Assembly (NCBI RefSeq): GCF_004923295.1
Contig: NZ_CP039640.1
Span: 62,001-126,000 of the forward strand
DNA: 64,000 nt
Direction of reading: 5' to 3'
Origin: Azospirillum sp. TSH100
GTDB lineage: Bacteria > Pseudomonadota > Alphaproteobacteria > Azospirillales > Azospirillaceae
The notes below the pieces were generated by a model. That model ran no database searches. It was not told the DNA's origin and saw only the letters and a list, made by a program, of their open reading frames with translations. Of this stretch, positions 25,081 through 34,562 are shown piece after piece (the first letter of the stretch is position 1; the number at the start of each line of letters is the position of its first letter). The translations under genes and the position numbers were made by a program.

Positions 25081-25857
25081 TCAGGCGGTGCGGCCGCCGT
25101 CCACCGTGACGATGGACCCGGTCATCCAGCGGCTGGTGTCGGCGAGCAGATAGGCGATCATGTGGGCGATGTCGTCGGGATGGCCGAAGCCCAGCGGCTG
25201 CAGCGTGCGCAGATGCTCGTACTGCTCGGCGGTCAGCTTCTGCTTGCCGCGCTCGATCAGTTCGGTCTCGACGATGGAGGGAACCACGCAGTTGACGCGG
25301 ATGCCGTCGCTCAGCAGCTCCACCGCCAGACCCTTGGTGGCGGCGATGATGCCGCCCTTGCTGGCGGCATAGACGACGTTGCCCGGCGAGGCCGCCGTCG
25401 CGGCGGTGGAGGAGATCAGCGCCATCGCCGCCCGTTCGGCATGGCAGCCCTTCTGCCGCAGCCCGCGGGCGAGCGCCAACGCGCTGCCCAGATTGGCCCG
25501 CATCACCTCGTCGAAGAAGGTGGCGGAGAAGATGCGGATCGGCCGCAGCGTCTGGATGCCGGCGCAGTGGGCGATGCCGTCGAAGGGCGCATCGTCGGCG
25601 CACAGCCCCTTCACCCAGCCGGGCACCGCTTCGAGATCCGACAGGTCGAAGGGGGCGATGGCGTGGTCGTCCCCCTCCAGGCGGTCGGCGGTCCCGGCCA
25701 GCCGTTCCTCATCGCGGCCGTTCAGCACCAGCCGAGCCCCCAGCTTCGCCAGCACCACCGCCGTCGCCCGGCCGATCCCGGCCGACGCCCCGGTCACCAG
25801 GATGCGGCGGCCGGTCAGGTCCATGGGGTTGTAGGCGGCCGGGGAGCGGGCGGTCAT
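25081..25857 (-). CDS. SDR-family oxidoreductase (FabG-like)
   Basis: 258 residues from ATG 25857; ATGs at 25899 and 25824 are alternatives. It is a classical SDR: LVTGASAGIGRA for NAD(P), AHCAG, catalytic Ser in LISSTAAT and YAASK, then a C-terminal GSIVTVDGG. The best guess is reduction of a 3-oxoacyl or keto-sugar intermediate. It is first in the SDR / Rieske / iron protein / GNAT operon and diverges from a FabH-like ketosynthase across about 250 bp that should hold both promoters. Confidence 0.85.
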   Translation of the reverse strand: MTARSPAAYNPMDLTGRRILVTGASAGIGRATAVVLAKLGARLVLNGRDEERLAGTADRLEGDDHAIAPFDLSDLEAVPGWVKGLCADDAPFDGIAHCAGIQTLRPIRIFSATFFDEVMRANLGSALALARGLRQKGCHAERAAMALISSTAATAASPGNVVYAASKGGIIAATKGLAVELLSDGIRVNCVVPSIVETELIERGKQKLTAEQYEHLRTLQPLGFGHPDDIAHMIAYLLADTSRWMTGSIVTVDGGRTA

Positions 25858-26111
25858 GGCGAGGAAATCCAGATTGGTGGCGTGTCGGGTGAGGACCATA
25901 GCACAGGCGCGAGGAGCTCCCCGCTGCGGCTTTTTCGATGGACGGCGAATGGAGCTTGGATGGGGATGTTCCGCGCCGTAATTGTCCGCAATCAAGGATC
26001 CGGAAACCAATCCCGCGCCACTGTGCGCTATGGTGTGGGCCATGGGGCCGGCCACCGGTTTCCGAAGAGGCCCCCCGCCGGGCCCTTGAACACGCGAAGG
26101 ACAGGACAGCC

Positions 26112-27206
26112 ATGAAAGCCATCATCGACGGCATCCGGATCGCCGGCCTGCGCGCGGTGGTGCCGCCCCAGCGCCATTCCTTCGTCGAGGATCCGGGCAT
26201 GTTCACGGTGGAGGAGGCGAAGAAGCTGGCCGCCACCATCGGCGTCCAGGAACGCCGCGTGCTGCCGCCGCCCTATTGCGCGTCCGACCTCTGCGTCGCC
26301 GCGGCGGAGGGGCTGATGCAGCAGCTTGGCTGGGATCCGGCGACGGTCGAGGTGCTGGTCTTCGTCTCGCAGGACGCCGACTATGTGCTGCCGGCCACCG
26401 CCTGCATCATGCAGCACCGGCTGGGGCTGCCGACCAGTGCGGCGGCCTTCGACGTGCCGCTGGGCTGCTCCGGCTATGTCTATGGCCTGTGGATCGCGGC
26501 CAAGCTGCTGGGCGGATCGACGGCCACGCGGGCCCTGGTGCTGTGCGGCGACAACGCCACACGCCACCTGCATCCGGAGGACCGCGCCACCTTGCCCTTG
26601 TTCGGCGATGCCGGATCGGCGACCGCCCTTGAGGTCGACGCGGCCGCCCCGTCCATCCCGGTGGTGATCGGCACCGACGGCGCCGGCGCGCCGCATATCT
26701 TCGTCAAGGCCGGCGGCAAGCGCCATTGCCTGATCCCGCCGGTCGGCACCGCCGGCCGGATCGCTGACACGGAGGCAGCGGCCCAGTTGGAGCGTGACTC
26801 CCGCCTGACGCTGAACGGGGCGGAGGTGTTCTCCTTCACGCTGCGCGCCGTGCCGCCGTTGCTGCGCGAGGCGATGGAGCATGCCGGCACCGATGTCGAC
26901 GGCATCGACCGCTTCGTCCTGCACCAGGCCAATGCCTTCATGCTGGAGCATCTGCGCAAGCGCGTGAAGGCACCGGCCGACAGGTTCGTCATCGACATGC
27001 AGGGCTTCGGCAACACCAGTTCCGCCTCCATCCCGCTGGCGATCTGCCACAGCATGGGAGCACAGCTGGCGGCCGGGCCGGTCAAGACGCTGATGGCCGG
27101 ATTCGGGGTGGGCTGGTCCTGGGGAGCGATGGTGGCGGAACTGGGACCGATGCCCGAGCCGCAGGTGGTGGATTTGCCCGAAGGCTATCCGGTGCTGGCG
27201 GTGTGA
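26112..27206 (+). CDS. 3-oxoacyl-ACP synthase III-like ketosynthase
   Basis: 364 residues starting at ATG 26112 after AGGACAGCC. The thiolase-fold triad is complete: C119 (VPLGCSGY), H271 (VLHQAN) and N301 (GFGNTSSAS). KAS III-like enzymes condense an acyl-CoA starter with malonyl-ACP, or make other C-C or ester bonds in side pathways. It sits opposite an operon with an SDR, a split Rieske oxygenase and an acyltransferase. A role in making a hydroxylated acyl group for a sugar is plausible but unproved. It is not the housekeeping FabH by context. Confidence 0.87.
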   Translation: MKAIIDGIRIAGLRAVVPPQRHSFVEDPGMFTVEEAKKLAATIGVQERRVLPPPYCASDLCVAAAEGLMQQLGWDPATVEVLVFVSQDADYVLPATACIMQHRLGLPTSAAAFDVPLGCSGYVYGLWIAAKLLGGSTATRALVLCGDNATRHLHPEDRATLPLFGDAGSATALEVDAAAPSIPVVIGTDGAGAPHIFVKAGGKRHCLIPPVGTAGRIADTEAAAQLERDSRLTLNGAEVFSFTLRAVPPLLREAMEHAGTDVDGIDRFVLHQANAFMLEHLRKRVKAPADRFVIDMQGFGNTSSASIPLAICHSMGAQLAAGPVKTLMAGFGVGWSWGAMVAELGPMPEPQVVDLPEGYPVLAV

Positions 27207-27279
27207 GCGGGCTGATGCCTTCCCGGCACTGTACCTCCACCTGGTTCCTTGGCGTTGCTGCGCATCGATAAGGCTGTGC

Positions 27280-28518
27280 TTACGATAGACCCAGGCGATC
27301 GAGCAGACGCTCGGCGGTGAAGTCACCGTTGAGGACATCCGCCGCGCTTTGCATTGTTCTGCCGAGGGGACCGCGGATGGGGATGGCCCGTTGACAGGCA
27401 GCGGCGACGGAAGCCGGAGTCCAGCGGTCGAAGGTGGGCATCGTGACGATGTCGGCGGCCTTAAGACGGGCGTTGGCGAGAGAAGATTCGGGCAGGACCA
27501 CCGCGCATCCCCAAGCCGCTGCTTCGTGCAGGATTCCGGATTCCTGGCGGTCGTAGGCCGGACCGTAGGGCAGGATGATCACGTCGCAGGCTGCCAGTTC
27601 CCGCATGTAGATATCAGTCTCCAAATCGCCTTCGAGACAGCTTACCCGGTCGGATCCCAGGACGTCGGCGTGCGCTGCCAGCAGGGCTTCCGCATCGTAG
27701 GTGGCTCCTGACGTGTTGACCTGCAGAGTGGCCGTAACCTCTGGATTGGCAGCCAGCAGCGTGCGCAAGGCGGACAGGAAAACACCCAACCCTTTCTGAT
27801 CCCACCAGCTCAGGCCGAAATACCCGAATCGACAGCTGTTCGGAGGGCGGGTTGGTAGGCTGGCTGCCGGGATGCGGGGGACAATGAACGGGAAAGGCAG
27901 CAATTCGGCCCTGACCCCGGGCAGGCTGTGCAAATGGGCGAGATGAGCGGCGGAAAAGGCGAACACAGCCCGGCAGGTCAGTGGACGCTCTTGGCACCAT
28001 AGGAGGAAGCGTCCAAAGATGTCGCTGTTGCGGCGGTGGATTTCGCCATCAGCCGAGGCGTAGCATTCCTGACTCCAAAGCAGTGCTGCGAAAGCAACGG
28101 ACTCGCCATCTGCCAGACGGCGATCGATGGCTTTCATGAAGCCGTAGACGTTGCGATGGTGGGCAGCCAGAAGAAACAACAGATCTCCAGGGTGCAAGGG
28201 AGGAAGCCGATCGACATCCTGATAGAATCGGTAATTTGCGGCTCCGATCTCGGCGACCGGATCAGGAAATTCCTGGATCCGAACATGATCCAAGTCCCTC
28301 TCGGCCTCCAGTTCGGCAAGCAAGCCGCTATCGGTGACTTGGCGCGGGACATGGATACGGCAAGCCAAGCCGCGCCTCGTTGCAGCCCTGCGCAATTCCA
28401 GAATCTGGTGATAGTTGTGACCGCCACGGCTTTCGATGTTCGGCACCAAAAGGTGCAGGGTCCGCTGCTCTGGGGGATTGTGGGTCATTGACGGAAAACC
28501 GGCCTCACGGCAGGCCAT
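27280..28518 (-). CDS. Glycosyltransferase of GT-B / group 1 type
   Basis: 412 residues from ATG 28518, which has GGAG six bases upstream; ATG 28488 (MTHNPPEQ) is an alternative. Visible motifs are LLVPNIESRGGHNYHQ at the N-terminus, FGYFGLSWWDQKGLGVFL after the linker, and CDVIILPYGPAYDRQESGILHEAAAWGCAVV near the C-terminus, the nucleotide-sugar-binding E-x7-E region. It probably transfers one hexose in the cytoplasm. It follows the GT9-like gene by 39 bp on the minus strand. This and the next several genes look less GC-rich than the flanks. Confidence 0.78.
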   Translation of the reverse strand: MACREAGFPSMTHNPPEQRTLHLLVPNIESRGGHNYHQILELRRAATRRGLACRIHVPRQVTDSGLLAELEAERDLDHVRIQEFPDPVAEIGAANYRFYQDVDRLPPLHPGDLLFLLAAHHRNVYGFMKAIDRRLADGESVAFAALLWSQECYASADGEIHRRNSDIFGRFLLWCQERPLTCRAVFAFSAAHLAHLHSLPGVRAELLPFPFIVPRIPAASLPTRPPNSCRFGYFGLSWWDQKGLGVFLSALRTLLAANPEVTATLQVNTSGATYDAEALLAAHADVLGSDRVSCLEGDLETDIYMRELAACDVIILPYGPAYDRQESGILHEAAAWGCAVVLPESSLANARLKAADIVTMPTFDRWTPASVAAACQRAIPIRGPLGRTMQSAADVLNGDFTAERLLDRLGLS

Positions 28519-28557
28519 ACTGAACTCCGGTATGGTGGAAGATGGATCCGACACGTC

Positions 28558-29718
28558 TTACGACGGGTTGCCACACAGGCTGCGAAACCGTTCCAACTGT
28601 GCCTCGCGATGAGCACAGCCAGACAATGGATCCTTCGCCAAGTGAGGTAGAATCTCGGCTCTGGCGAAGTCCCGCAATTCCGCCATGGGGCCATAGCGGT
28701 CGACCGTCAGAAGCCAGGACTGAGCCGCTTCCACAAAGCGCGACCGGTGCAGCAGCACCTCCGTGATCAGGTGGCGATACCAGGAGAATTCCAAGGGTTG
28801 CGGCCGGTCGAACGCCGCTTTGGCGGCGGCCAGGCCGTCACGCAAGGTGGTCAGGACGATGTCCGCCAGGACATCGGCATCGCCGCCGGCGGTTTCCAGG
28901 AATTGCTCCGACGAACGGCCCCAATAATCGAAATCATGCCGGAAGGACCCGAAAACCGATGCCGACGCCTCCAGCACTTGAATCGACGGGATCCCGGCTT
29001 TGGCTGCGCTGCTGGTCGCCGCGACTGTCAGGCCGCTGCCGCACCCCATGAAGAGATCGATGTGATGGGTGAGATGCGCGGTCTGGCGGATGCTGAGATG
29101 CCCTCCCCACAGGATGCGCGGGTTCTCGCTCACAACCGGCAGGTGGGTGGACAGAATGACCACGCAGTCAGGCATTGCCGCCGTCACACGCTCCGCGACC
29201 GCTTGCGCCAGGGCCGGGGTCATGAATGACTGGCCGGACTTTGCGAAGCATTCGACCAAGCAGACGCGGCTCCCCCGCGGCGCCACCATCTCGGCGACCC
29301 AGGCATTGACCTCATCGCGCTCCTCGTCCGTCAGATGGATGTGGGCGATTGCCGGGTCCGTGATCCTGCCTGGATAGCCGCGATACAATGATGGGCGGAC
29401 CGTGCCATCGAAATGACGCATGTTCCCCGGCCAGATCTGGGTCATCACCAGGCGGGTGAATTCGCCCGCCCCATGGCGAGCCCAGGCCTCCCGCTCGAAT
29501 CGGTGCCAAGCGCGCTCCATTTCGGCGAAGTCCCGGACGGGAAATTCCCACCACTCGTCGACGTAGGGCAGATGACGGACGGAATCTCGGGTCAGATCGG
29601 CGATGCCCCACGTCAAATGGGCCTTGGGATGGTCGAGCTTAATCTGGCGCGCGACGGCTGTGGCGTAGAGGCAATCACCGTTGGAGCCGAGTTGTCCCAG
29701 CAGGATTCGTTCCGTCAT
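28558..29718 (-). CDS. Heptosyltransferase-like (GT9-type) glycosyltransferase
   Basis: 386 residues. The N-terminus LLGQLGSNGDCLYATAVARQ resembles the GT9 start (glycine-rich loop, then D). Later come VCLVECFAKSGQSF, VVILSTH and CGSGLTVAATSSAAKAG, equivalent to the ADP-heptose/nucleotide-sugar site. The C-terminal 90 residues are helical and unassigned. Assignment to GT9 is by pattern and should be treated as fold-level. It is likely cotranscribed with the GT-B gene downstream and is divergent from the TPR gene. Confidence 0.62.
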   Translation of the reverse strand: MTERILLGQLGSNGDCLYATAVARQIKLDHPKAHLTWGIADLTRDSVRHLPYVDEWWEFPVRDFAEMERAWHRFEREAWARHGAGEFTRLVMTQIWPGNMRHFDGTVRPSLYRGYPGRITDPAIAHIHLTDEERDEVNAWVAEMVAPRGSRVCLVECFAKSGQSFMTPALAQAVAERVTAAMPDCVVILSTHLPVVSENPRILWGGHLSIRQTAHLTHHIDLFMGCGSGLTVAATSSAAKAGIPSIQVLEASASVFGSFRHDFDYWGRSSEQFLETAGGDADVLADIVLTTLRDGLAAAKAAFDRPQPLEFSWYRHLITEVLLHRSRFVEAAQSWLLTVDRYGPMAELRDFARAEILPHLAKDPLSGCAHREAQLERFRSLCGNPS

Positions 29719-29923
29719 TCTTATACCGTTCTCTGGCTTATACCGTTCTCTGACACACGAGCCGCATAAGCATCATAACATCTTCAGCCAAGGTGAAAGG
29801 GGTTTCGCCGACAAGGCCGGTTCTGGTCGCAGATTTCAGTGTGTTGCGTCCCATGGGTTGGCTATGGTGCGGCGATCCGATGGTGTGCCGCCAAGCCGGG
29901 CGGCTGCGCTGCAAGGGGAGGGC

Positions 29924-31045
29924 ATGGTTTTGCGGCCGGTACCGAGCAACGTTGACATTGAAGCGTGGCGCCAACGCATCCGTGACACCACTCTCGCCAA
30001 CTATCATTTCCACATGGGATATGCCCTGCAGCGTGGCGGCGAGACGTCCGCGGCGGCGACCGCCTATTCCCGCGCATTGGCTGTCCAGCCTGATCACGCC
30101 TGTGCCGCCTTCATGCTGGTTCAACTTGCGACCGCCGCAGGCGATCTTGCCCAGGCCGCTGCCGTCGATCAGGCGGCACGCCGCCATGATCCGGCCTATG
30201 ATGCCTGGGCGGTTGCCGAACTGGTGCTGAATGCATTGGAGTTCGGAGAGCGCGAAAAGGCCGAGGCGGCCATCGCCATGGCCGCCGGCAATTGTCTGGA
30301 AGCACCGGCGGTTCGGCTGGCATCGGCCGCTGTCGCCAGCCAGGACGGGAACCTGCCGCTGGCCGCCCGGACCTTGACCGGCATAGCGGCGGCTGACCTG
30401 AAGCATATGGATCGGTTGGCCAAGACGCCGCTGATGCAGCTGACCCACAACCTGATGTCCGCTGCCGAACTGGATCTGGCCGGGATGCTGCTGGCGGCTT
30501 TCGGGCAGATCGTCGATCACGAACCTATGCTGATCTTTATCCGGGCTGTCCTGGCCCGGTGCCGGGGCGCGCTGGTCGAGGCCGAGACGGATTTGAAGTC
30601 CCTGTCCGTCCAGGGCTGGAGCCCGGCCATGGTGCGGCTGACCTATGCCGCACTTCTGCTGACGACGGGGCGCGGCAGCGATGCGGAGCGTCTGGTGGCG
30701 GAGGTGCTGACCGCCGAGCCCAATCATCCCTCTGCCATCGGCATCCAGGCGCTGATCCGGCTGGGGGACGGCGACGATGCGGCAGCCGAGGCCCTGTTGG
30801 GGGGCCGGGATTTCTCCCTTCGTCCCGCGACGGATGCCTGGCTTTCAATGGCCACGATCGTGCTGCTGGGCCGATATGGCCGCCACGTGGAGGCGGAAGC
30901 CTTGACCCGCTCTCTCATCGCTACGCTGGGGCCGGTCTTCGATCTGGTGATGGCGGCGTTCCCGTTGTCCGCCGAAGCCGGCAATGTGGCCCGTTATGCC
31001 GCCGCGGTGGGGCACCCTCCTCGTCGGTGGATGAACGCACAGTAA
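29924..31045 (+). CDS. TPR-repeat protein
   Basis: 373 residues from ATG 29924, preceded by AAGGGGAGG; the frame extends further upstream but without a good start. TPR-like helix pairs are visible, for example YHFHMGYALQRGGETSAAATAYSR then ALAVQPDHACAAFMLVQLA, and later pairs to the C-terminus. No signal peptide or catalytic motif. TPR proteins in glycan loci often scaffold glycosyltransferases or control chain assembly. It is followed by an FkbM methyltransferase 42 bp downstream. Confidence 0.68.
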   Translation: MVLRPVPSNVDIEAWRQRIRDTTLANYHFHMGYALQRGGETSAAATAYSRALAVQPDHACAAFMLVQLATAAGDLAQAAAVDQAARRHDPAYDAWAVAELVLNALEFGEREKAEAAIAMAAGNCLEAPAVRLASAAVASQDGNLPLAARTLTGIAAADLKHMDRLAKTPLMQLTHNLMSAAELDLAGMLLAAFGQIVDHEPMLIFIRAVLARCRGALVEAETDLKSLSVQGWSPAMVRLTYAALLLTTGRGSDAERLVAEVLTAEPNHPSAIGIQALIRLGDGDDAAAEALLGGRDFSLRPATDAWLSMATIVLLGRYGRHVEAEALTRSLIATLGPVFDLVMAAFPLSAEAGNVARYAAAVGHPPRRWMNAQ

Positions 31046-31087
31046 GGCCATGCGGCTCTCCCTCCTTCAACGCCTTCAGGTGCATCG

Positions 31088-31783
31088 ATGAATTCAGTAT
31101 CCCTCTACGAAACCGCGACTGGCCGTTGGTGGCTGCCGGATTCAGTGAAGACGGACATTGTTATTCAGGCTATGCGCGCGGGCGAGATCTTCGAACCCGA
31201 GGTGGTCGAAGCTGTCGCGAAGTACAGCAGGCCGGGCAGCACCATCCTGGATGTGGGCTCGAATTTTGGCCAGATGGCCATTCTGTTTTCCCGCATGGTC
31301 GGACCGGAAGGCTGGGTGCATGCCTTTGAAGCCGATCCCTTTGTGCTGGAACTCCTGCGCCGGAACATCGCCGAAAACGGGGCGGACCACGTGATCGTGC
31401 ATCCCGGTGCGGTCTGGCATGAGCCGGGCCATAGCCTGATCTATCCCGAACCGGATTTCTCCCGCTTCGGCAGTTTCGGCAGTTTCGGCATCGACCCGCG
31501 CGCCACGGAAGGCCGCCGGGTGGAATCCCTGACCATCGACAGCCTGGATATCCAGGGCGACATCAGCGTGATCAAGATCGATGTGCAAGGCAGCGACCTC
31601 AATGCCATTCGAGGGGCTGTGCAAACCATTCAGAAGCACAAACCAGCCATCGTTTTTGAGTATGAGGTGTTGCTCCAAGATCAGTTCGGTACGAATTTTG
31701 CCGACTATGAACGTGTGATCGCGGATATCGGCTACCGTATCGATCATCACTTCTCCAACAATTATGTCATCCTGCCTACCTGA
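31088..31783 (+). CDS. FkbM-family methyltransferase
   Basis: 231 residues. SAM motif I is TILDVGSNFGQMAILFSR, with AFEADPFVLELLRRNI and the family motif VIKIDVQGSDLNAIRGA. FkbM enzymes O-methylate sugars or polyketides, and many act on surface glycans. A 9-bp tandem repeat (TTCGGCAGT, 31466-31489) encodes FGSFGSFG. The gene is in a forward run with the TPR gene and the HAD protein. Confidence 0.85.
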   Translation: MNSVSLYETATGRWWLPDSVKTDIVIQAMRAGEIFEPEVVEAVAKYSRPGSTILDVGSNFGQMAILFSRMVGPEGWVHAFEADPFVLELLRRNIAENGADHVIVHPGAVWHEPGHSLIYPEPDFSRFGSFGSFGIDPRATEGRRVESLTIDSLDIQGDISVIKIDVQGSDLNAIRGAVQTIQKHKPAIVFEYEVLLQDQFGTNFADYERVIADIGYRIDHHFSNNYVILPT

Positions 31784-31920
31784 TAATCCGTTTCAAGCTG
31801 GCTGTTGGGAAGGGCGGCCTCATATCCGACGCGCCATGTCCAAATGATGCTTCATCACGGCCGCTGGGCAGGAGCCAGGGATTGCTGGAGGGCAGCGCTG
31901 CCGGGTCATGCCGCCAAGCC

Positions 31921-31972
31921 TCACGCCCCAAATCTCACGCCCCAAGTCTCACACCCTAGGTCTCGTGCCCTC
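31921..31972 (+). repeat. Intergenic 14-bp tandem repeats, about 3.7 copies
   Basis: Units TCACGCCCCAAATC, TCACGCCCCAAGTC and TCACACCCTAGGTC are followed by a partial TCGTGCCCTC. They lie 87 bp upstream of the HAD-protein start, in its leader or promoter region. No protein is expected here. Confidence 0.8.
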
Positions 31973-32059
31973 GTTTTTCCTGAAATTAATATTTTGCCGG
32001 CACCGTCACAACATCGGCCCTGCCTCGGCACAGATGGCGCAATGAGGAACTCAAGCGGA

Positions 32060-34399
32060 ATGACGGATGATGCGGGCTGGCCCATGCTGCCGGCGGACGT
32101 CGCTCTGGTCTCACTGGATGTTTTCGACACCTTGCTGTTTCGGAAACTGGAGGATCCCGTTCAGCTGTTCGACATCGTGGCAGCCCGGTCCATCGCCGCG
32201 GGAGTGATGGACGCATCCCTGGCGGGCATGGCCTTCCGCCGCTTGCGGCAGGCTGCGGAGCAGGAGGCCCGTGCGGCACAGCAGGAACGCACCGGCGGCC
32301 GGGAGGTCACCCTGGCGCAGATTTATGCCTGCCTGGAAGCCGCCCTGCCGGATCCCGCAGCCGTCGCCAGGATCGAACTGGCGGTCGAGGCGGAAACGAG
32401 TCTTTCTAATCCAGTTCTTCGCGATTGGTTGCATCACCTGCACCGGCGCGGTTTGCCCGTGGTGTTGCTGTCGGACATGTATCACTCCACCCCGACCATC
32501 GCCGCCCTGCTGACGGCGGCGGGGATCGGACCGGACTTGTATCGTCGGCTGTACGTGTCCGCCGACCATGGATGCTCCAAGCGCGACGGCGGACTGTTCG
32601 CCCGGCTTCTGGCCGATTGGCCGGAGATCTCCCCCGGGCGGATCGCCCATATCGGCGATGACCCGATGGCCGATGTCGGAGCCGCCCGCAAGGCCGGATT
32701 GACCGCCCTGCTCTACCAACCGTCATTCCGTTATGCCGCTGCCCGTGAGCGGGAGCGTCGCCTGATGCCGGGGGGAGCCTATGACCCGACCCGCCGGCTG
32801 GCGGCTTTGCCGGCAGTTACCGACGATCTGGCTTTCTGGCGTGATTATGGCGCCCTGATCCTGGGGCCGGCAGTGGCAGGTTACTGCCGCTGGGTGGTGG
32901 AGGATTGCCGTCGGCGGGGGATCGACACCATCCTTTGTTTCTGGCGGGAAGGAGCGGTATTCGCTCCCCTGATGCGCGATTATGCGAACCGGCGCGGCTG
33001 GCCTCTGCAGGTCGAAACCCTGGCGATTTCCCGCCAGGCACTGGCGCCGCTGGCATTGGAGAGGCTGGACCGCGCTCGGGCCCGAGCGCTCCTGCACAGC
33101 CGTCCCCATCTGCCATGGAACCATCTGCTCGCCGAAGCAATGGGCAGCGACCCCGCATCGCTCGATCTGGGGGATCTCGCCGATCTCGCCGGCCTGACGC
33201 TGGATGGATTGCTGTCGGTGCCGGACGGCGCGCTGGACCGGGTTCTGGCCCGCTTCGACACCCCCGCGGTGCAGGCGCGGGCGAAGGAAACGGCGGCATC
33301 CCTGCGCCAACGCCTTGTCCGGTACGTCGCGCCGATGCTGGAAGACCGACACGTCGCCTTGGTCGATCTGGGCGCGCGCGGAACCACGGCAGCAGCGCTG
33401 GTGGCTGCTTTGGCGGCGGCCGGTCGGCCGGTCGACGGTTTGCGGGCCTATCTCTGCTACGCGGTGTCCGACATCGCCCGCCATCAATTGCAAGGGCTGG
33501 CGGTGAGTGTTTACGCCGGTGACAGTGCGATGGGAGCGGCATTGGGCACCATGCTCTATCGCAGCCCGCAGATGCATGAGCGGGTTCTGACCGGATTGGA
33601 GGGCACCACCCTGGGCTACAGCACAGGGACTGATGGCTTGGTCGAGCCCGTTTACGACTCCGCCACCGCCACCGGGGAGGAGGCGCGGGCCATTGCCGCC
33701 GCCCGTCAGGGTATCGCCCGCTATTGGCAGCTTGGCCTCGATATGCCGCCTCCGATGGCGGACGATGCGCTGCTGCCGTTGTATGCAGCCATCACCCTGC
33801 CGACCCCGGAGGAGGCACAGCAGCTGGGGCAACTTCGCTATGACCAGAATGATGGCAGCGGCGATGAACGGATGATCTGTGACGAGCGGGCGCTGGATAC
33901 CGTGCGGCCGCTGCTGGAGCGTCAGGCGCAGCCGTTGCTGCCGTTGGCGCTGGGGCTGCGCCCGGCCCTGGTGGGCTGGCCGCAGGGGGCCATGACCATC
34001 TTGGATCCCAGGGCCTTGAGCCGCCATCATGATGCCGTGGCGGTCGATGCCGGGCATGGAGCCATCTGCCGCGCCTTTGTGGAAAGCCTGCGGGCGTCGG
34101 GGCTGGCGGAAGTCATTCTGCTGGCGGTTGGGGGAGAGGGCGGTATGGGGCCGGCCTTCATCCAGGCCGCCGCACAGCAGGGGCTGGCGGTGGCGGGCTA
34201 TGTCGACCTGATGCCGGAATTGGTGGCAGGCCGATATTTCCATGATGTGCCAATGCTGGACTTGGCGGATTTGCCCGGCAGCGGCTGCCTGCATGTGGCT
34301 CTGGCGACCCTGGGCTACCGCGATCAGGCTCTTACACGGATCGCCGAGGTGTTTCAGGAGTCCGGATTGCAGCCGGTTTGCCTTCCCCTTCCGGGATGA
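32060..34399 (+). CDS. Large HAD-superfamily hydrolase-like protein (COG5610 type)
   Basis: 779 residues from ATG 32060 with GAGGAA upstream; ATG 32042 is an alternative. Residues 1-230 form a HAD domain: motif I SLDVFDTLLF (D20, D23), motif II LLSDM (S138), motif III K174 and motif IV HIGDDPMADVG (199-203). Residues about 250-780 are a long unassigned region with CFWREGAVFAPLM and VALVDLGARGTTAA. Proteins of this layout occur in polysaccharide clusters and may be sugar-phosphate phosphatases fused to a second domain. It stands after FkbM and converges with the methyltransferase gene downstream. Confidence 0.72.
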   Translation: MTDDAGWPMLPADVALVSLDVFDTLLFRKLEDPVQLFDIVAARSIAAGVMDASLAGMAFRRLRQAAEQEARAAQQERTGGREVTLAQIYACLEAALPDPAAVARIELAVEAETSLSNPVLRDWLHHLHRRGLPVVLLSDMYHSTPTIAALLTAAGIGPDLYRRLYVSADHGCSKRDGGLFARLLADWPEISPGRIAHIGDDPMADVGAARKAGLTALLYQPSFRYAAARERERRLMPGGAYDPTRRLAALPAVTDDLAFWRDYGALILGPAVAGYCRWVVEDCRRRGIDTILCFWREGAVFAPLMRDYANRRGWPLQVETLAISRQALAPLALERLDRARARALLHSRPHLPWNHLLAEAMGSDPASLDLGDLADLAGLTLDGLLSVPDGALDRVLARFDTPAVQARAKETAASLRQRLVRYVAPMLEDRHVALVDLGARGTTAAALVAALAAAGRPVDGLRAYLCYAVSDIARHQLQGLAVSVYAGDSAMGAALGTMLYRSPQMHERVLTGLEGTTLGYSTGTDGLVEPVYDSATATGEEARAIAAARQGIARYWQLGLDMPPPMADDALLPLYAAITLPTPEEAQQLGQLRYDQNDGSGDERMICDERALDTVRPLLERQAQPLLPLALGLRPALVGWPQGAMTILDPRALSRHHDAVAVDAGHGAICRAFVESLRASGLAEVILLAVGGEGGMGPAFIQAAAQQGLAVAGYVDLMPELVAGRYFHDVPMLDLADLPGSGCLHVALATLGYRDQALTRIAEVFQESGLQPVCLPLPG

Positions 34400-34562
34400 T
34401 CGGGCGCCACCCGTCCGCCTCAATCATCCCAACTGACGAAGAGCATGCTGAACCCGATCGGCTGACCTGCGTTGGAACTTTCCGTCAGCCGCCAGGGTGG
34501 TCATCCCATCGTTTCCCGAACCGCCTTGTCTTCGTCTCTTGCCTTGGCCTCTTGTCCGGGCG

